Part shown: in pieces, positions 38,699 through 48,859 of the stretch | How the letters are laid out: every line of letters starts with the position of its first letter | Numbering within the stretch: the stretch's first letter is position 1 | NCBI RefSeq assembly: GCF_963556105.2 | Contig: NZ_OY829944.1 | Location: 1,025,001 to 1,089,000 of the forward strand | DNA: 64,000 nucleotides | From: an uncultured Tolumonas sp. | Lineage (GTDB): Bacteria > Pseudomonadota > Gammaproteobacteria > Enterobacterales > Aeromonadaceae | Direction of reading: 5' to 3' | The notes under the pieces: model-generated | What the model saw: the letters and a program-made list of their open reading frames with translations, nothing else | Told to the model about the DNA's origin: nothing | The model's database searches: none | Program-made: the position numbers and the translations under genes

Positions 38699-39316
38699 CT
38701 AAAGTGGCTTTTTGGCCAGGTTAATTTGCTGGCGGAGTAGCGGCTCCAGCATATCGCGGATCAATGGCTGCGCCTTGGCGGTTGGGTGAATACCATCATT
38801 AAGCATCAATTCTGGTTTGGTAATGATGGATTCCAGGAAAAACGGCAGTAGTGGTGTCTTCGTTTCAGCTGCTAGTTGAGGATAAATGGCTTCCAGTTTT
38901 GAAATATAAGCTGCCCCGTAATTGCGTGGAATTCTGATTTGCATCAGCAGTGGTTTGCTCCCTTGTTGCTGAATAAGTTGAATGGTTTTTTTCAACGTTT
39001 GATAAGGAACTGCGGGTGGAAAGCCACGAATGCCATCATTGGCACCCAACTCGATTAACACCCAATCGGGTTTGTGATGTGATAACAAGGCGGGTAAACG
39101 TGCTAAACCATCCTGTGTCGTGCTGCCACTGATGCTACTGTTAATGATGGTGACGGGGAATTTTTCTTCTTTCCATTGTTGTTGCAACAACACCGGCCAG
39201 CTTTGTTCTGCCGCCATCATATAGCCTGCGCTCAGGCTGTCTCCGAGTATTAACAGCGTATTAGCATGGATAGAAAGTGAGCACATCGATAATAACATCA
39301 GCAGGATTCCTCTCAT
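38699..39316 (-). CDS. tesA: acyl-CoA thioesterase I / arylesterase TesA
   Basis: 205 aa (E. coli precursor 208). Signal peptide MRGILLMLLSMCSLSIHA. SGNH hydrolase motifs follow: GDSLSAGY (nucleophile Ser), the Gly block around INSSISGSTT, GANDG, and the catalytic Asp-His pair in NDGIHPTA. It is a periplasmic multifunctional esterase/thioesterase. The start at 39316 opens the signal peptide and has AGAGG 7 nt upstream; its ATG interlocks with the ybbA ATG on the other strand in CATG. Confidence 0.95.
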   Translation of the reverse strand: MRGILLMLLSMCSLSIHANTLLILGDSLSAGYMMAAEQSWPVLLQQQWKEEKFPVTIINSSISGSTTQDGLARLPALLSHHKPDWVLIELGANDGIRGFPPAVPYQTLKKTIQLIQQQGSKPLLMQIRIPRNYGAAYISKLEAIYPQLAAETKTPLLPFFLESIITKPELMLNDGIHPTAKAQPLIRDMLEPLLRQQINLAKKPL

Positions 39317-39995
39317 GACGCAACCTCTTATCATACAGGTCAATAATTTGTCGCAGCGGGTTTCAGTTGGTAAAGAGCAGCTTACCATTCTTGATAAGAT
39401 CCAGTTACAAGTTAAGTCTGGCGAGAGCCTTGCGATTGTTGGTGCCTCGGGTTCTGGTAAATCGACATTACTGGGGATGTTGGCCGGCTTGGATATTCCC
39501 AGTGAGGGTGAAATATTTATCGCCGGACAAGCATTACACCTGATGGATGAAGAGCAACGGGCAAAATTGCGTTCCGAAAAAATTGGCTTTGTATTTCAGT
39601 CGTTTTTGTTGATTCCAGAACTTACCGCACTCGAAAACGTCATGTTACCGGCAGAATTGCGCGGCATTAAACAAGCACGTGAGTTAGCCACAACCTTGCT
39701 AAAAGCAGTCGGCTTGGGTGAACGGCTACAGCATAAACCCGCTAAATTATCGGGTGGTGAACAGCAACGGGTTGCATTAGCCCGCGCGTTCATCGGTCAG
39801 CCGGCGTTATTACTCGCCGATGAACCCACCGGCAATTTAGATCAGCATACTGGTCAAAAGATTGCTGGTTTATTGTTTCGTATGAACAAAGAGTCAGGTT
39901 CTAGTCTGGTTATCGTAACGCACGATGTGGCTTTGGCAACCCGGTGTCAGCGGCAGGTACATATGCATGCTGGGCAGTTGGAGGAGTCTCGATGA
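39315..39995 (+). CDS. ybbA: ABC transporter ATP-binding protein YbbA
   Basis: 226 aa, LolD-like ABC ATPase: Walker A GASGSGKSTLLG, Q-loop FVFQSFLLIPELTALENV, signature [15 protein letters not shown], Walker B LLLADEPTGNLD. It pairs with the FtsX/MacB-type permease YbbP; E. coli YbbAP is thought to help export or remove membrane-associated hydrophobic molecules together with TesA. The AGGA 8 nt upstream supports the ATG at 39315. Its stop overlaps the ybbP start. Confidence 0.94.
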   Translation: MTQPLIIQVNNLSQRVSVGKEQLTILDKIQLQVKSGESLAIVGASGSGKSTLLGMLAGLDIPSEGEIFIAGQALHLMDEEQRAKLRSEKIGFVFQSFLLIPELTALENVMLPAELRGIKQARELATTLLKAVGLGERLQHKPAKLSGGEQQRVALARAFIGQPALLLADEPTGNLDQHTGQKIAGLLFRMNKESGSSLVIVTHDVALATRCQRQVHMHAGQLEESR

Positions 39996-42427
39996 TTAAA
40001 TTATTGTGGCGACTATTCTGCCGGATGGGGTGGCAAGGTGGTTTGCAGTGGTTTGTGCTGGCGCTGGCCGTCTGCATTGCGTCAGTGCTGAGTGTCTCGC
40101 TGGTTTCTGATCGCTTAACGCAAAGCCTGAAAGTGTCGGGCCGTGATTTTCTGGCCGCCGATCGCGTCGTGGAATCCGCAAATCCACTGCCTGATTTTTG
40201 GTTAAAACAAGCGCATGACAGCGGCTTGCAACTCACCCATACCACTGAATTTTCCACCATGCTGCTCGCGGGTGAACAAATGCAGCTGGCGTCAGCGAAA
40301 GCCATTGATAGTGGTTATCCTTTTTATGGTCATCTGGTGTTAGCGCCACAACAAGAGGTGCGCCTAGGAGAGCTGTGGCTTTCCCATCAACTCATGTTGC
40401 TGTTGCAGGTGAAATTGGGTGATGAAGTGCAATTGGGCTCAACTTCATTACGTGTCGCGGGTGAGTTACTGCAAGAACCCGATCAGAGTTTTAACCCCTT
40501 GGCGCTGGCACCACGAGCGCTGATGCATCAGCATGATTTAGGCGCTGCACAGGTCATCTTGCCGGGTAGTCGAGTTACCCATCGCTATCTGTTTCATGGT
40601 ACAGAATCAGCACTGAATAATTGGGATGTCTGGTTAGCCACACGCTTACAACCAGGGCAGAAGTTATTAAAACCAGAACAGGCCAATCGCAATTTATCTC
40701 ATCAATTAGATCGTAGTGAACGTTTCTTTCGGGTGGCCTCTTTACTCGGGTTATTGCTCGGTGCTACGGCCATGAGTATTGCCATACAGCAATATGCGCG
40801 ACAAACACAAAGTATGTTGGCGTTACTGAAAACCTTTGGTGCTTCCCGCCGCCAGATCATGCAATTATTGGGTGGCTTATTAAGTCTGCTCACCTTGGCG
40901 GGCATAACTATCGGTTGCCTATTGGGCTGGCTGATTCACCGTTGGATGGTGTGGCAACTCGGTAGCGCTTTGCCACCTGATCTGGCTTCACCTTCCTATC
41001 AACCCTTTATATTGGCATTTGTTTTAGGCGGTGCACTAGTTTCGTTACTGGTATGTATTCCATTGTGGCGTTTGCTGGATGTTCCGGCTTTACGTGTATT
41101 ACGTCAGGAACAGGAAAGTCGTATTCCGGCCTGGCTGGCGTTACCACTGCTGATTATGGGGTTGTTATGCATCAACTTATTGCTGTTACAGGATACCAAA
41201 CTGGTATTTAGCCTGCTCGGCGGTGTGATTGCCTTGATTCTGGCGTTGGGGGGAATGGGCTATTTATTATTACGTTTATTGCCGAAAGGGGTAACCGGCA
41301 GCAGTTTTTATCTGGCTGTTCAACACTGGCAACGGCAACCACTGGAAATATTACATCAGTTAAGTGGTATCGCTTTATCGCTATTATTGCTGGGTGTGGT
41401 GATCAGTGTGCGCAGTGAGATTGTCAGTGGTTTTCAGACCTTTTTACCTGCTGATGCACCCAATCGTTTTATGATCAATATTCCCGATGCGGATAAACCG
41501 GCCCTCGAGCAATTTTTGCTGCAGCACAAACTGACTCATGCGCCGCTTTATCCCATCGTACGAGGGCGCTTGACACACATCAATGATGAGGCGGTATCTC
41601 AGCAAGATGAACAATCCGGACGGAAGGGGATTCACCGAGAGTTGACGATGACCGCTCAGGCCGAATTACCGGCAGATAGTCTGGTGGTCAGTGGTGAACG
41701 CTGGCAAGGTGCTATGACAGGGCAGGTATCCATAGAGCAAGGTGTGGCGACCGAGCTGAATATTAAATTGCAAGATCGTCTACGTTTTACCGTCGATGAT
41801 CAGGTCTTCGAAGTCACCGTACGCAATATTCGGCAAGTGGATTGGCAAAGCATGCGGCCTAATTTTTTCATGATTTTTTCACCGGACGTATTAAAACCTT
41901 TTGCGGTGAACTGGATGACGAGCTTGCGTGTTTCCGCAGCGCAATTACCTGATGAGATTGAACTGGCCCGAACATTTCCCACCATCACGACACTCAATAT
42001 CGACTCGTTACTGAATAAATTGCAGAGTGTATTAGATAAACTAGCACGAGCGATGACATTACTCATGTTGCTGGTGTCAGCGGCGGCGATATTGGTGCTA
42101 CTGGTGCAATGGCAAGCTGGGTTACAACAACGCCAAACCAGTCTGTTATTAATGCGTACTTTAGGTGCAAGACGTCAGCAACTGCGTGATATGTTGCACT
42201 GGCAGGCGGTCCTGCTGGGTGGTTTTGCTGGTATTACTGCCGCCTTTAGTTGTGAGTTGATCCGCTGGTGGTTGCATGCAGAGTGGAGCGAGCAGGCATG
42301 GCAATGGTTACCGGTGTTGTGGTGGTTATTGCCATTAAGCGGTGCATCGACGGTGTTATTGGTATCGCAATTTACGTTACAACCATTGCTAAGACGCACC
42401 TTAGCGGCAAGATTACGGGCGCTGTAA
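39992..42427 (+). CDS. ybbP: ABC transporter permease YbbP (FtsX-like)
   Basis: 811 aa (E. coli 804). Two FtsX-type permease blocks: an N-terminal TM then a large periplasmic domain, TMs around residues 245-360 (LLGLLLGATAMSIAIQQYARQTQ, LALLKTFGASRRQI motif), a central group of TMs, a second periplasmic domain, and a C-terminal block with LLMRTLGARRQQLRDML. The duplicated GASRRQ/GARRQQ loops are the coupling helices that contact YbbA. Overlaps ybbA by 4 nt (ATGA). Confidence 0.94.
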   Translation: MIKLLWRLFCRMGWQGGLQWFVLALAVCIASVLSVSLVSDRLTQSLKVSGRDFLAADRVVESANPLPDFWLKQAHDSGLQLTHTTEFSTMLLAGEQMQLASAKAIDSGYPFYGHLVLAPQQEVRLGELWLSHQLMLLLQVKLGDEVQLGSTSLRVAGELLQEPDQSFNPLALAPRALMHQHDLGAAQVILPGSRVTHRYLFHGTESALNNWDVWLATRLQPGQKLLKPEQANRNLSHQLDRSERFFRVASLLGLLLGATAMSIAIQQYARQTQSMLALLKTFGASRRQIMQLLGGLLSLLTLAGITIGCLLGWLIHRWMVWQLGSALPPDLASPSYQPFILAFVLGGALVSLLVCIPLWRLLDVPALRVLRQEQESRIPAWLALPLLIMGLLCINLLLLQDTKLVFSLLGGVIALILALGGMGYLLLRLLPKGVTGSSFYLAVQHWQRQPLEILHQLSGIALSLLLLGVVISVRSEIVSGFQTFLPADAPNRFMINIPDADKPALEQFLLQHKLTHAPLYPIVRGRLTHINDEAVSQQDEQSGRKGIHRELTMTAQAELPADSLVVSGERWQGAMTGQVSIEQGVATELNIKLQDRLRFTVDDQVFEVTVRNIRQVDWQSMRPNFFMIFSPDVLKPFAVNWMTSLRVSAAQLPDEIELARTFPTITTLNIDSLLNKLQSVLDKLARAMTLLMLLVSAAAILVLLVQWQAGLQQRQTSLLLMRTLGARRQQLRDMLHWQAVLLGGFAGITAAFSCELIRWWLHAEWSEQAWQWLPVLWWLLPLSGASTVLLVSQFTLQPLLRRTLAARLRAL

Positions 42428-42431
42428 GGCG

Positions 42432-43331
42432 TTAGTCCTCAAGTACATGATGCAGTGCTTCCGGCAAGGTTGAGTAACGAAACTGGAAGCCAGCTTCCAG
42501 TAACCGCGTTGGTTGCACATTTTGGCCGTTCAGCAACAGAGCGGCCATTTCGCCCAATAATAATTTTAAGACCCATGCTGGCGTATGCAGTAAATGAGGG
42601 CGGTGCAGCGCATTTGCCAATGCGGCACTAAATTCAGCATTGCTGATCACATGTGGGGTGGTTGCATTATAGACCCCCGAGCATTGTGCGTTTTCCAGTA
42701 AAAACCGGATCACATAAACCAGATCAGTACGGGTGATCCAAGACACCATCTGTTTTCCGGAACCAAGTGGCCCGCCTAAACCCAACCAATATGCCGGTAG
42801 CATTTTAGCTAAAGCGCCGCCTTGAGTGCCTAAAACTAAACCTATCCGAATAATGCAAACCCGACAGTTAAATGATGATGCTTGTTGTGCCAGTTCTTCC
42901 CAATGCGCACAAACCCGGTTCGGAAAATCTGTTTGTGTGGGAACAAAATTTTCATCTAACGGTTCTGCGCCCTGAGCACCATAAAAACCGATCGCTGAAG
43001 CATTGATCCAGATCCGTGGCGCTGGTGCACTATTTTTTAGTTTTGTCAGTAAGGCTTCTGTGATCAACCAGCGGCTTTCGCTGATACGACGTTTTTGTTC
43101 CACACTCCAGCGTTTAGCGGCCAGCGACTCACCGGCTAAATTAATAATAGCATCCACACCATCGAGGGAATTTAGCTGTTCCAGTTGGATAACTTTGGAG
43201 TTATCCACAGCTAATCGCTTAGCTGCTAACGTTGGTCGTCGGCTAACCAATAATAGTTCATGATCTGTTCGCAATAAATTGACTAAAGATTGACCGATAA
43301 AACCGCTGGCACCAGTGATCAGGATCTTCAT
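42432..43331 (-). CDS. yfcH: epimerase/short-chain dehydrogenase family protein YfcH
   Basis: 299 aa (E. coli 297). The Rossmann nucleotide loop is ITGASGFIGQSL (residues 4-15), with INLAGESLAAKRWS and the extended-SDR active-site region ASAIGFYGAQGAE. The family (TIGR01777) is conserved but its substrate is unknown. It follows a good AAGGCGG ribosome-binding site and ends 4 nt from the convergent ybbP, without room for a terminator. Confidence 0.92.
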   Translation of the reverse strand: MKILITGASGFIGQSLVNLLRTDHELLLVSRRPTLAAKRLAVDNSKVIQLEQLNSLDGVDAIINLAGESLAAKRWSVEQKRRISESRWLITEALLTKLKNSAPAPRIWINASAIGFYGAQGAEPLDENFVPTQTDFPNRVCAHWEELAQQASSFNCRVCIIRIGLVLGTQGGALAKMLPAYWLGLGGPLGSGKQMVSWITRTDLVYVIRFLLENAQCSGVYNATTPHVISNAEFSAALANALHRPHLLHTPAWVLKLLLGEMAALLLNGQNVQPTRLLEAGFQFRYSTLPEALHHVLED

Positions 43332-43690
43332 ATGACCGCCTTGCTGATAAAATGAGCAATTCGCAGAGAGAGTGTGTGTAATCAGTATGTCGGATATGCG
43401 TATTCAGATGTTTTTTTCTTCAGATCACGATTTCAATTCATTGATCTTATCCACATTTCCTGTGGATTGATCTGTTAGCAAGCAGCTGAACTATGGGGAT
43501 TAAAGGGGCATCTGGATCAGATGTGGTATAGTTAGTGGTATATAGTACATATACCAATTTTCATCCAAAAACTCATTTTGAATTTGTGTCAGTTGTGCCT
43601 GTGCACAGTAGATCTCCATTTTTCTTGCTGGCGAACGTTCTAAATAGTTCGCCATATCAACAAAACAACCTGATGAAGAATATGCAGCTG
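43332..43690. other. intergenic region downstream of the orphan secreted protein
   Basis: 359 bp. It contains an inverted repeat (TGGCGAAC with GTTCGCCA, about 43629-43654) that may act as a weak transcript end, and a possible 51-codon minus-strand frame at 43500-43655 without a clear ribosome-binding site. Nothing else was recognised. Confidence 0.5.
43500..43655 (-). CDS. possible small ORF, 51 aa (doubtful)
   Basis: An ATG-initiated frame MANYLERSPARKMEIYC continues through two hydrophilic segments to an aromatic-rich tail (ENWYMYYIPLTIPHL). No Shine-Dalgarno is visible and the start codon is inside a hairpin arm. The frame stays open upstream to near the end of the 43691 gene, so it might be a decayed extension or remnant of a longer protein. 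I do not recognise it. Confidence 0.2.
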   Translation of the reverse strand: MANYLERSPARKMEIYCAQAQLTQIQNEFLDENWYMYYIPLTIPHLIQMPL

Positions 43691-44077
43691 CTATTCTTTT
43701 CGTCTTAGAAGAGTTAGTTCATCTTTAGAGTTTAGATAGATATTTGGACTATGATTAAATTTTGGTTCTGCATCTGCGTTCGATAGTTCACAAACAATAT
43801 GTTTCATTGCTTTATCGGCTGCACATTCTGCATCACTTGCGGATTCTTTAGACCATTGCATTCGTTTCCATACACTTAAAATTTGCTTTTCTTTCATCAT
43901 GGATACGGTGATGTGTTCACCTGTCTGTAAATTACTTAAAACGCCAGAATGATGTTGCGCTGATAAACTGAATATTTTTTCACCTTTTGCATTCACATAG
44001 TTACCTACGAGACAATTCATGTGGGCGAGGGTAGTGAATGAAACGAATACTAAAGATGCTGCGATAACTTTTTTCAT
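43691..44077 (-). CDS. small secreted protein of unknown function
   Basis: 128 aa. A clear signal peptide (MKKVIAASLVFVSFTTLAH) is followed by a soluble domain with four cysteines (in MNCLVGNYV, ASDAECAADKAM, and HIVCELSN plus its neighbourhood), possibly disulphide-bonded in the periplasm. I recognise no family. The start at 44077 was chosen as the head of the signal peptide; the longer frame from 44113 lacks sense. It is isolated, between yfcH and the chemoreceptor gene, and its AT-richer composition fits an accessory gene. Confidence 0.65.
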   Translation of the reverse strand: MKKVIAASLVFVSFTTLAHMNCLVGNYVNAKGEKIFSLSAQHHSGVLSNLQTGEHITVSMMKEKQILSVWKRMQWSKESASDAECAADKAMKHIVCELSNADAEPKFNHSPNIYLNSKDELTLLRRKE

Positions 44078-44508
44078 AATAATCTCTAAGGCTTTGATCA
44101 AATAATGCTGCAACTATAGTCAACCAATCCAATGTAACAAGCATTTGTTGATATAAATCAAACTGCTATCTTGCATACTTTTACACAGCGGCTGATCAAC
44201 AGAGTTTAGGTTTCAGTTACATAGGTGCTAAGAGGCACAAATAGTTCTTTTTTATGTGCTCTCTTTAATATCAGAATATGTAGCAATTGAGTCACCAGTT
44301 GTCTCACTCTGATGGTTTTGCAAAGTGCAAAAGAAACCTTTTTTGCGATGCAAAATGCCATTCAACACATTGATATTATTAGTCTTAAGAATTTGTGTGA
44401 TAAGGATCCATTTTATTATTTTTATATGAATAGAACCCATGTGAATATGCAATCAACAGCTACAGTTAGCTTGTATTCCAAACAAACCTAATCATTGAGA
44501 TAACGACT
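44078..44508. other. divergent intergenic region before the chemoreceptor gene
   Basis: About 430 bp, AT-rich, no credible gene. It contains two related inverted repeats at 44316-44332 and 44341-44355 and should hold the promoters of the secreted protein and the chemoreceptor. No consensus sigma-28 promoter was found for the chemoreceptor. Confidence 0.6.
44316..44355. promoter_or_regulatory. pair of TTTTGCA/TGCAAAA inverted repeats
   Basis: TTTTGCA-AAG-TGCAAAA at 44316-44332 and TTTTGC-GAT-GCAAAA at 44341-44355 are two near-identical dyads with centres 24 bp apart, about 155-190 bp upstream of the chemoreceptor ATG. They look like tandem operators for a dimeric regulator; the regulator is unknown. 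Confidence 0.45.
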
Positions 44509-46143
44509 ATGGGCCTAATGAAAAATCTGACATTATCGATGAAACTTTTAGTGTCATTCACACTGTTAATCATTCTAATGGGCCTAATCGGAGGTTATTC
44601 CCTATATCAGGCCAGCTGGTTTAATCAGCAATACAAAGAGATAGCAGAAAACTCTGTGCCCAGTGTTCGGTTAGCCGCTGTACTTAAGCTGAACATTGTT
44701 GAAGTTCGTCGAGCTGAGCTCCGGTATTTACTATCCACTCCGGCCAAGAAAAATAGTGAATTATCTAACGTACAAAAAGTCTCAAATCAGCTTAATGATA
44801 ACTTAACCAAATATAAGTCTTTAATTTCATTGTCTGGGGAGCAGCAACTTTGGAATGAACTAAATCAAAAATGGCAAACTTACTATTCAGGTTCATCAAA
44901 GCAAGTACAGACCTTAGAGCAAAGCGGAAAACACGATGAAGCCGTTACGCTATTAATGGAGACATCATTACCAGAGTTTTCTGCATTGGCTCCAATAGCG
45001 GACAAACTGCTGGATTTGAACAATCAATATGCGGATTCGCTGGCTGTTCAGTTTACTGCAGGTGCTGAAACTGTTCGTTACAGCATTATTGCAGGGATCA
45101 GTATTGCCATCATTAGTGCATTACTTTTGGGTTTTGTCGTTACTCGCAGTATTACTGGCCCAGTCGGGCTGTTATTGAAGCAAGCGGAACAAGTTGCAGA
45201 GGGACATCTAAAAAACACCTTAGACATGCAACAGTTTGGTTCTGATGAGATTGGTGTACTGGCAAAAGCATTTGATCGTATGCAAGCTAACCTAAAACAT
45301 TTGATCGGTGAGGTGATGTCTGCATCTCATCAGCTTGGCGCTGCACTTGAGCAAGTTAGTGCAGTAGCAACACAATCTTCGCATGGTGTACAACGTCAAT
45401 TATCTGAACTTGACCAACTTGCTACAGCTATTAATGAATTACAAACCACTGTGCAGGATGTTGCTCGTAATTGTAATGAAGCCGCTGGTGCTGCCCATAC
45501 TGCAGCTGCAGATATCGGCAGTGGTATGAAGGTGGTGACTGAATCAATAGCAAGTACAGAACTGGTGGCTAAAGAAATTGAACAGGCAGGAGCGATTACA
45601 CAAAACCTGCAAAATGATAGCCGTAGTATCAGTGTTGTGCTGGATGTGATCCGTGGTATCGCAGAGCAAACAAATTTGTTAGCACTAAATGCTGCTATTG
45701 AAGCTGCCCGCGCCGGTGAGCAAGGACGCGGTTTCGCGGTTGTTGCTGATGAAGTAAGAACACTGGCAAAACGTACACAAGATTCAACCGCAGAAGTAAA
45801 CCGGATCATTGATGTATTGCAACACCGTTCAGCTGAAACAATGAAAACGATGGATGCCAGCCGCCAGCAAATGCAGGTGACCGTAATTAAAGCTCGTGAA
45901 GCTGGCGAGGCAATTGGCCGTGTAACTGGTTCTGTTGATCAGATCTCGGATATGAATAATCACATTGCTACAGCTACCGAAGAACAAAATTCAGTTACTG
46001 AAACACTGAATCAGAACATAGTGAATATCCATGATGCTGCTCGTGAAGTTTCTCAAGGGGCTGAACAGACTGCAGAAGCATGTAATTCGTTAAGTAAGTT
46101 AGCCACGCAACTGCAAGGTATGGTGGCGAAGTTCCATGTTTAA
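44509..46143 (+). CDS. methyl-accepting chemotaxis protein
   Basis: 544 aa. TM1 about residues 12-30, then a four-helix-bundle-type periplasmic sensor domain of about 160 residues, TM2 about 190-212, a HAMP domain, and the coiled-coil signalling domain. The conserved hairpin tip is [38 protein letters not shown] (about 382-420). The C-terminus ends in MVAKFHV without the NWETF-type pentapeptide that binds CheR/CheB. The ligand cannot be told from sequence. An alternative ATG lies at 44518. It is a lone gene with a hexamer repeat about 200 bp downstream. Confidence 0.95.
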   Translation: MGLMKNLTLSMKLLVSFTLLIILMGLIGGYSLYQASWFNQQYKEIAENSVPSVRLAAVLKLNIVEVRRAELRYLLSTPAKKNSELSNVQKVSNQLNDNLTKYKSLISLSGEQQLWNELNQKWQTYYSGSSKQVQTLEQSGKHDEAVTLLMETSLPEFSALAPIADKLLDLNNQYADSLAVQFTAGAETVRYSIIAGISIAIISALLLGFVVTRSITGPVGLLLKQAEQVAEGHLKNTLDMQQFGSDEIGVLAKAFDRMQANLKHLIGEVMSASHQLGAALEQVSAVATQSSHGVQRQLSELDQLATAINELQTTVQDVARNCNEAAGAAHTAAADIGSGMKVVTESIASTELVAKEIEQAGAITQNLQNDSRSISVVLDVIRGIAEQTNLLALNAAIEAARAGEQGRGFAVVADEVRTLAKRTQDSTAEVNRIIDVLQHRSAETMKTMDASRQQMQVTVIKAREAGEAIGRVTGSVDQISDMNNHIATATEEQNSVTETLNQNIVNIHDAAREVSQGAEQTAEACNSLSKLATQLQGMVAKFHV

Positions 46144-46180
46144 ATACTGTTCAAAATCATAGAGTAAAGAATTATGTCAT

Positions 46181-46219
46181 GGCATTCTGCATAACTTGTT
46201 ATGAGGAAAGCAGAATGCC
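46181..46219. repeat. inverted repeat downstream of the chemoreceptor gene
   Basis: GGCATTCTGC (46181-46190) and GCAGAATGCC (46210-46219) are perfect complements around a 19-nt loop that itself contains ATAAC-TT-GTTAT. No T-run follows, so it is more likely an mRNA 3'-end stem or a processing site than a classic terminator. Confidence 0.6.
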
Positions 46220-46341
46220 TGTTAACTATTCTTTAGCTTGTACAGTGGATATAACATGATTTATCACTGATACACCTCTAGTAAATTTATCCCCATTCAT
46301 ATCATCAAAAACAGTTCTAGATAATATGCAGTTGAGAATGC

Positions 46342-46421
<80 letters not shown>

Positions 46422-46581
46422 TAGACAGGTGTTAGCAACAGGCTTATAAGCAGTGATTACAGAAAAACAGTATATGCGAGCACATCAACCAACTGATAAC
46501 GCTGCTGGTGGTTAATAAAATGGCTGTAGGAATAATGAGTAATTTTTAGCGTGCATCGCAGGCTGGAAAAGCAGAAATAAA

Positions 46582-46605
46582 AAAGCCCTGTTTTTACAGG
46601 GCTTT
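46582..46605 (-). terminator. terminator of pta
   Basis: The stem AAAGCCCTGT with ACAGGGCTTT, loop of four, is followed on the minus strand by TTTATTTC. It lies 21 nt past the pta stop. Confidence 0.92.
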
Positions 46606-46626
46606 AAAGGACAACTAAAAGCAGAA

Positions 46627-48783
46627 TTAATCCTGATTTTGAGTTGCCTGAATACCAGTCAGCGCGATGGTATAAACGATATCGTCGACCAGTGCACCGC
46701 GAGACAAGTCATTGACTGGTTTACGCATACCTTGCAGCATCGGGCCGATAGAGACCAGATCAGCAGAACGCTGTACTGCTTTATACGTCGTGTTACCGGT
46801 GTTCAGATCTGGGAACACGAACACGGTAGCTTGACCAGCAACCGGCGAGTTCGGTGCTTTAGACAGCGCAACGTCAGCCATCACTGCAGCGTCATATTGC
46901 AACGGACCGTCGATGATCAGATCAGGACGTTTTTCCTTCGCAATACGGGTTGCTTCGCGAACTTTATCAACATCCGCACCTGAACCAGAAGTACCGGTAG
47001 AATAAGAGATCATCGCAACGCGAGGCTCAATACCAAATGCAGTCGCAGAGTCTGCTGATTGGATAGCAATTTCTGCCAGTTGTTCTGCGTTTGGATCTGG
47101 ATTGATCGCGCAGTCGCCATAGACCAGAACCTGATCAGGCAACAGCATGAAGAACACAGACGAAACCAGAGAGCTGCCTGGTGCTGTTTTGATGATCTGC
47201 AGCGGAGGGCGGATAGTATTGGCCGTGGTATGCACCGCACCAGAGACCAGACCGTCCACTTCGTTACGTTCCAGCATCAAAGTACCCAGCACGACGTTGT
47301 CTTCCAGCTGTTCGCGGGCCACAACTTCAGTGATACCTTTGCTCTTACGCAGTTCGACCAGACGTGGCACATAACGTTCACGCGCTTCAACCGGGTCAAT
47401 GATTTCAACAGCATCGCTCAGGGTCACGCCTTGTTGTTCAGCAACACGACGAATTTCATCCGGGTTACCTAACAGTACTGGACGGGCAATACCACGTTCA
47501 GCACAGATGGCAGCAGCTTTAATTGTACGTGGCTCATCACCTTCTGGCAGCACGATACGTTTGTTCGCTTTACGTGCACGCTCAGTCAGCTGGTAGCGGA
47601 ATGCCGGTGGGCTCAGACGACGAGGATGGCTAGACTCAGAAGTCAGCGATTCTAACCAATGTTTGTCGATATGACCGGCCACATAGTCTTGAACCAGTTC
47701 AATACGTGCATTGTCATCAATTGGAATTTCAACGTTGAAATTCTGCAGGCTGACCGCGGTTTGCCAAGTATTGGTGTCGATCATCAGAATTGGCAGACCA
47801 GTCTGCATAGCCTGCTGACACAATGCCATCACTTGCGGCTCAGGGTGGTAACCACCAGTCAACAGCAATGCACCCAGCTTAACGCCGTTCATTGCAGACA
47901 GACAGGCAGAGACAATCACATCAGAACGGTCGCCGGAGGTGACTAACAGGCTACCTGGTTTGAAGTGTTGCACCATGTTATGGATAGAACGCGCACAGAA
48001 AGTCACAATGTTCAGACGGCGAGTGTAGATTTCGCCTTCATTGATGATCTTGGCATTCAGATGACGCGCCAGGTCAATCGCACGCGGTGCAATTAACTGC
48101 GCATTCCATGGGATACAACCCAGGATCTGCAATGGTGATTTACCAAAGAATTGCAGAATTTCTAACGGATTGCCGCCGCTGTCACCGGTGTGGTGGGCTT
48201 CGAACATCTCAGTCAGGTCTGGGCGTGTAATGCCATGCTCATCAACAGGCGCACCGACTTTATTGATGATGCAACCAACGATACGTTTGCTGTTGGCACT
48301 ACCGAAGTTGGCACAAGCCAGTTCGATGCTTTCTTTCAGCTTCTGGCTGGAGTAGTTACCTGGGTGGGTTACCAGCACGATGTCTGCGTCCAGAGCGGTC
48401 GCAATTTCATGGTTCAGTTTATTCGCGAATGGTTGCTTATCAACAGGCACCAAGCCTTCAATCACCACCACTTCGGCACCACTCTCTATGATGTGTCTTT
48501 CATAGAGCGCGACAATTTCTTCTAATAAAATTGCGCTGTCGTTAGACGTGATCATATTCTCTGCATACTGCAGGGAGAGTGGTTCAGGAGGTGTGATGTT
48601 TGAACCGGCACGAATGACGGCAGTTGAAGTTTCTGGGCCAGATTGGCCTGGTCTCGGTTGAGCTACCGGTTTAAAAAAGCTTACGTTAACGCCGTGACGC
48701 TCCATTGCCCGGACCATGCCCAGACTTACAGAGGTGACGCCAACGCCGGTGCCAATCGGGATAAGCATGATTGTACGAGCCAC
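46627..48783 (-). CDS. pta: phosphate acetyltransferase, long form
   Basis: 718 aa (E. coli 714). An N-terminal P-loop-like BioD/CobQ-type domain ([20 protein letters not shown]) and a DRTGG regulatory domain precede the C-terminal catalytic domain (from about residue 390), with [17 protein letters not shown] and [21 protein letters not shown]. It converts acetyl-CoA and phosphate to acetyl phosphate. The GTG start has GGGGA upstream. It follows ackA by 76 nt; a short hairpin between them may partly terminate. Confidence 0.97.
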   Translation of the reverse strand: MARTIMLIPIGTGVGVTSVSLGMVRAMERHGVNVSFFKPVAQPRPGQSGPETSTAVIRAGSNITPPEPLSLQYAENMITSNDSAILLEEIVALYERHIIESGAEVVVIEGLVPVDKQPFANKLNHEIATALDADIVLVTHPGNYSSQKLKESIELACANFGSANSKRIVGCIINKVGAPVDEHGITRPDLTEMFEAHHTGDSGGNPLEILQFFGKSPLQILGCIPWNAQLIAPRAIDLARHLNAKIINEGEIYTRRLNIVTFCARSIHNMVQHFKPGSLLVTSGDRSDVIVSACLSAMNGVKLGALLLTGGYHPEPQVMALCQQAMQTGLPILMIDTNTWQTAVSLQNFNVEIPIDDNARIELVQDYVAGHIDKHWLESLTSESSHPRRLSPPAFRYQLTERARKANKRIVLPEGDEPRTIKAAAICAERGIARPVLLGNPDEIRRVAEQQGVTLSDAVEIIDPVEARERYVPRLVELRKSKGITEVVAREQLEDNVVLGTLMLERNEVDGLVSGAVHTTANTIRPPLQIIKTAPGSSLVSSVFFMLLPDQVLVYGDCAINPDPNAEQLAEIAIQSADSATAFGIEPRVAMISYSTGTSGSGADVDKVREATRIAKEKRPDLIIDGPLQYDAAVMADVALSKAPNSPVAGQATVFVFPDLNTGNTTYKAVQRSADLVSIGPMLQGMRKPVNDLSRGALVDDIVYTIALTGIQATQNQD

Positions 48784-48822
48784 TTAATATCCCCTTGTTT
48801 CGACGGTTTATCTACTAATGAA

Positions 48823-48844
48823 AAGGCTGCCCGTAGGCAGCCTT
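48823..48844 (-). terminator. hairpin between ackA and pta
   Basis: A perfect 9-bp stem AAGGCTGCC with GGCAGCCTT, loop CGTA. On the minus strand it is followed by TTCATT, a weak T-run, so it may attenuate rather than end ackA transcription before pta. Confidence 0.6.
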
Positions 48845-48859
48845 GAGTATTCTATCTTA

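Noticed and set aside
39317-39388. Longer tesA start
   Set aside because: The extra residues have no signal-peptide character and would overlap ybbA further; ATG at 39316 has AGAGG at a good distance.
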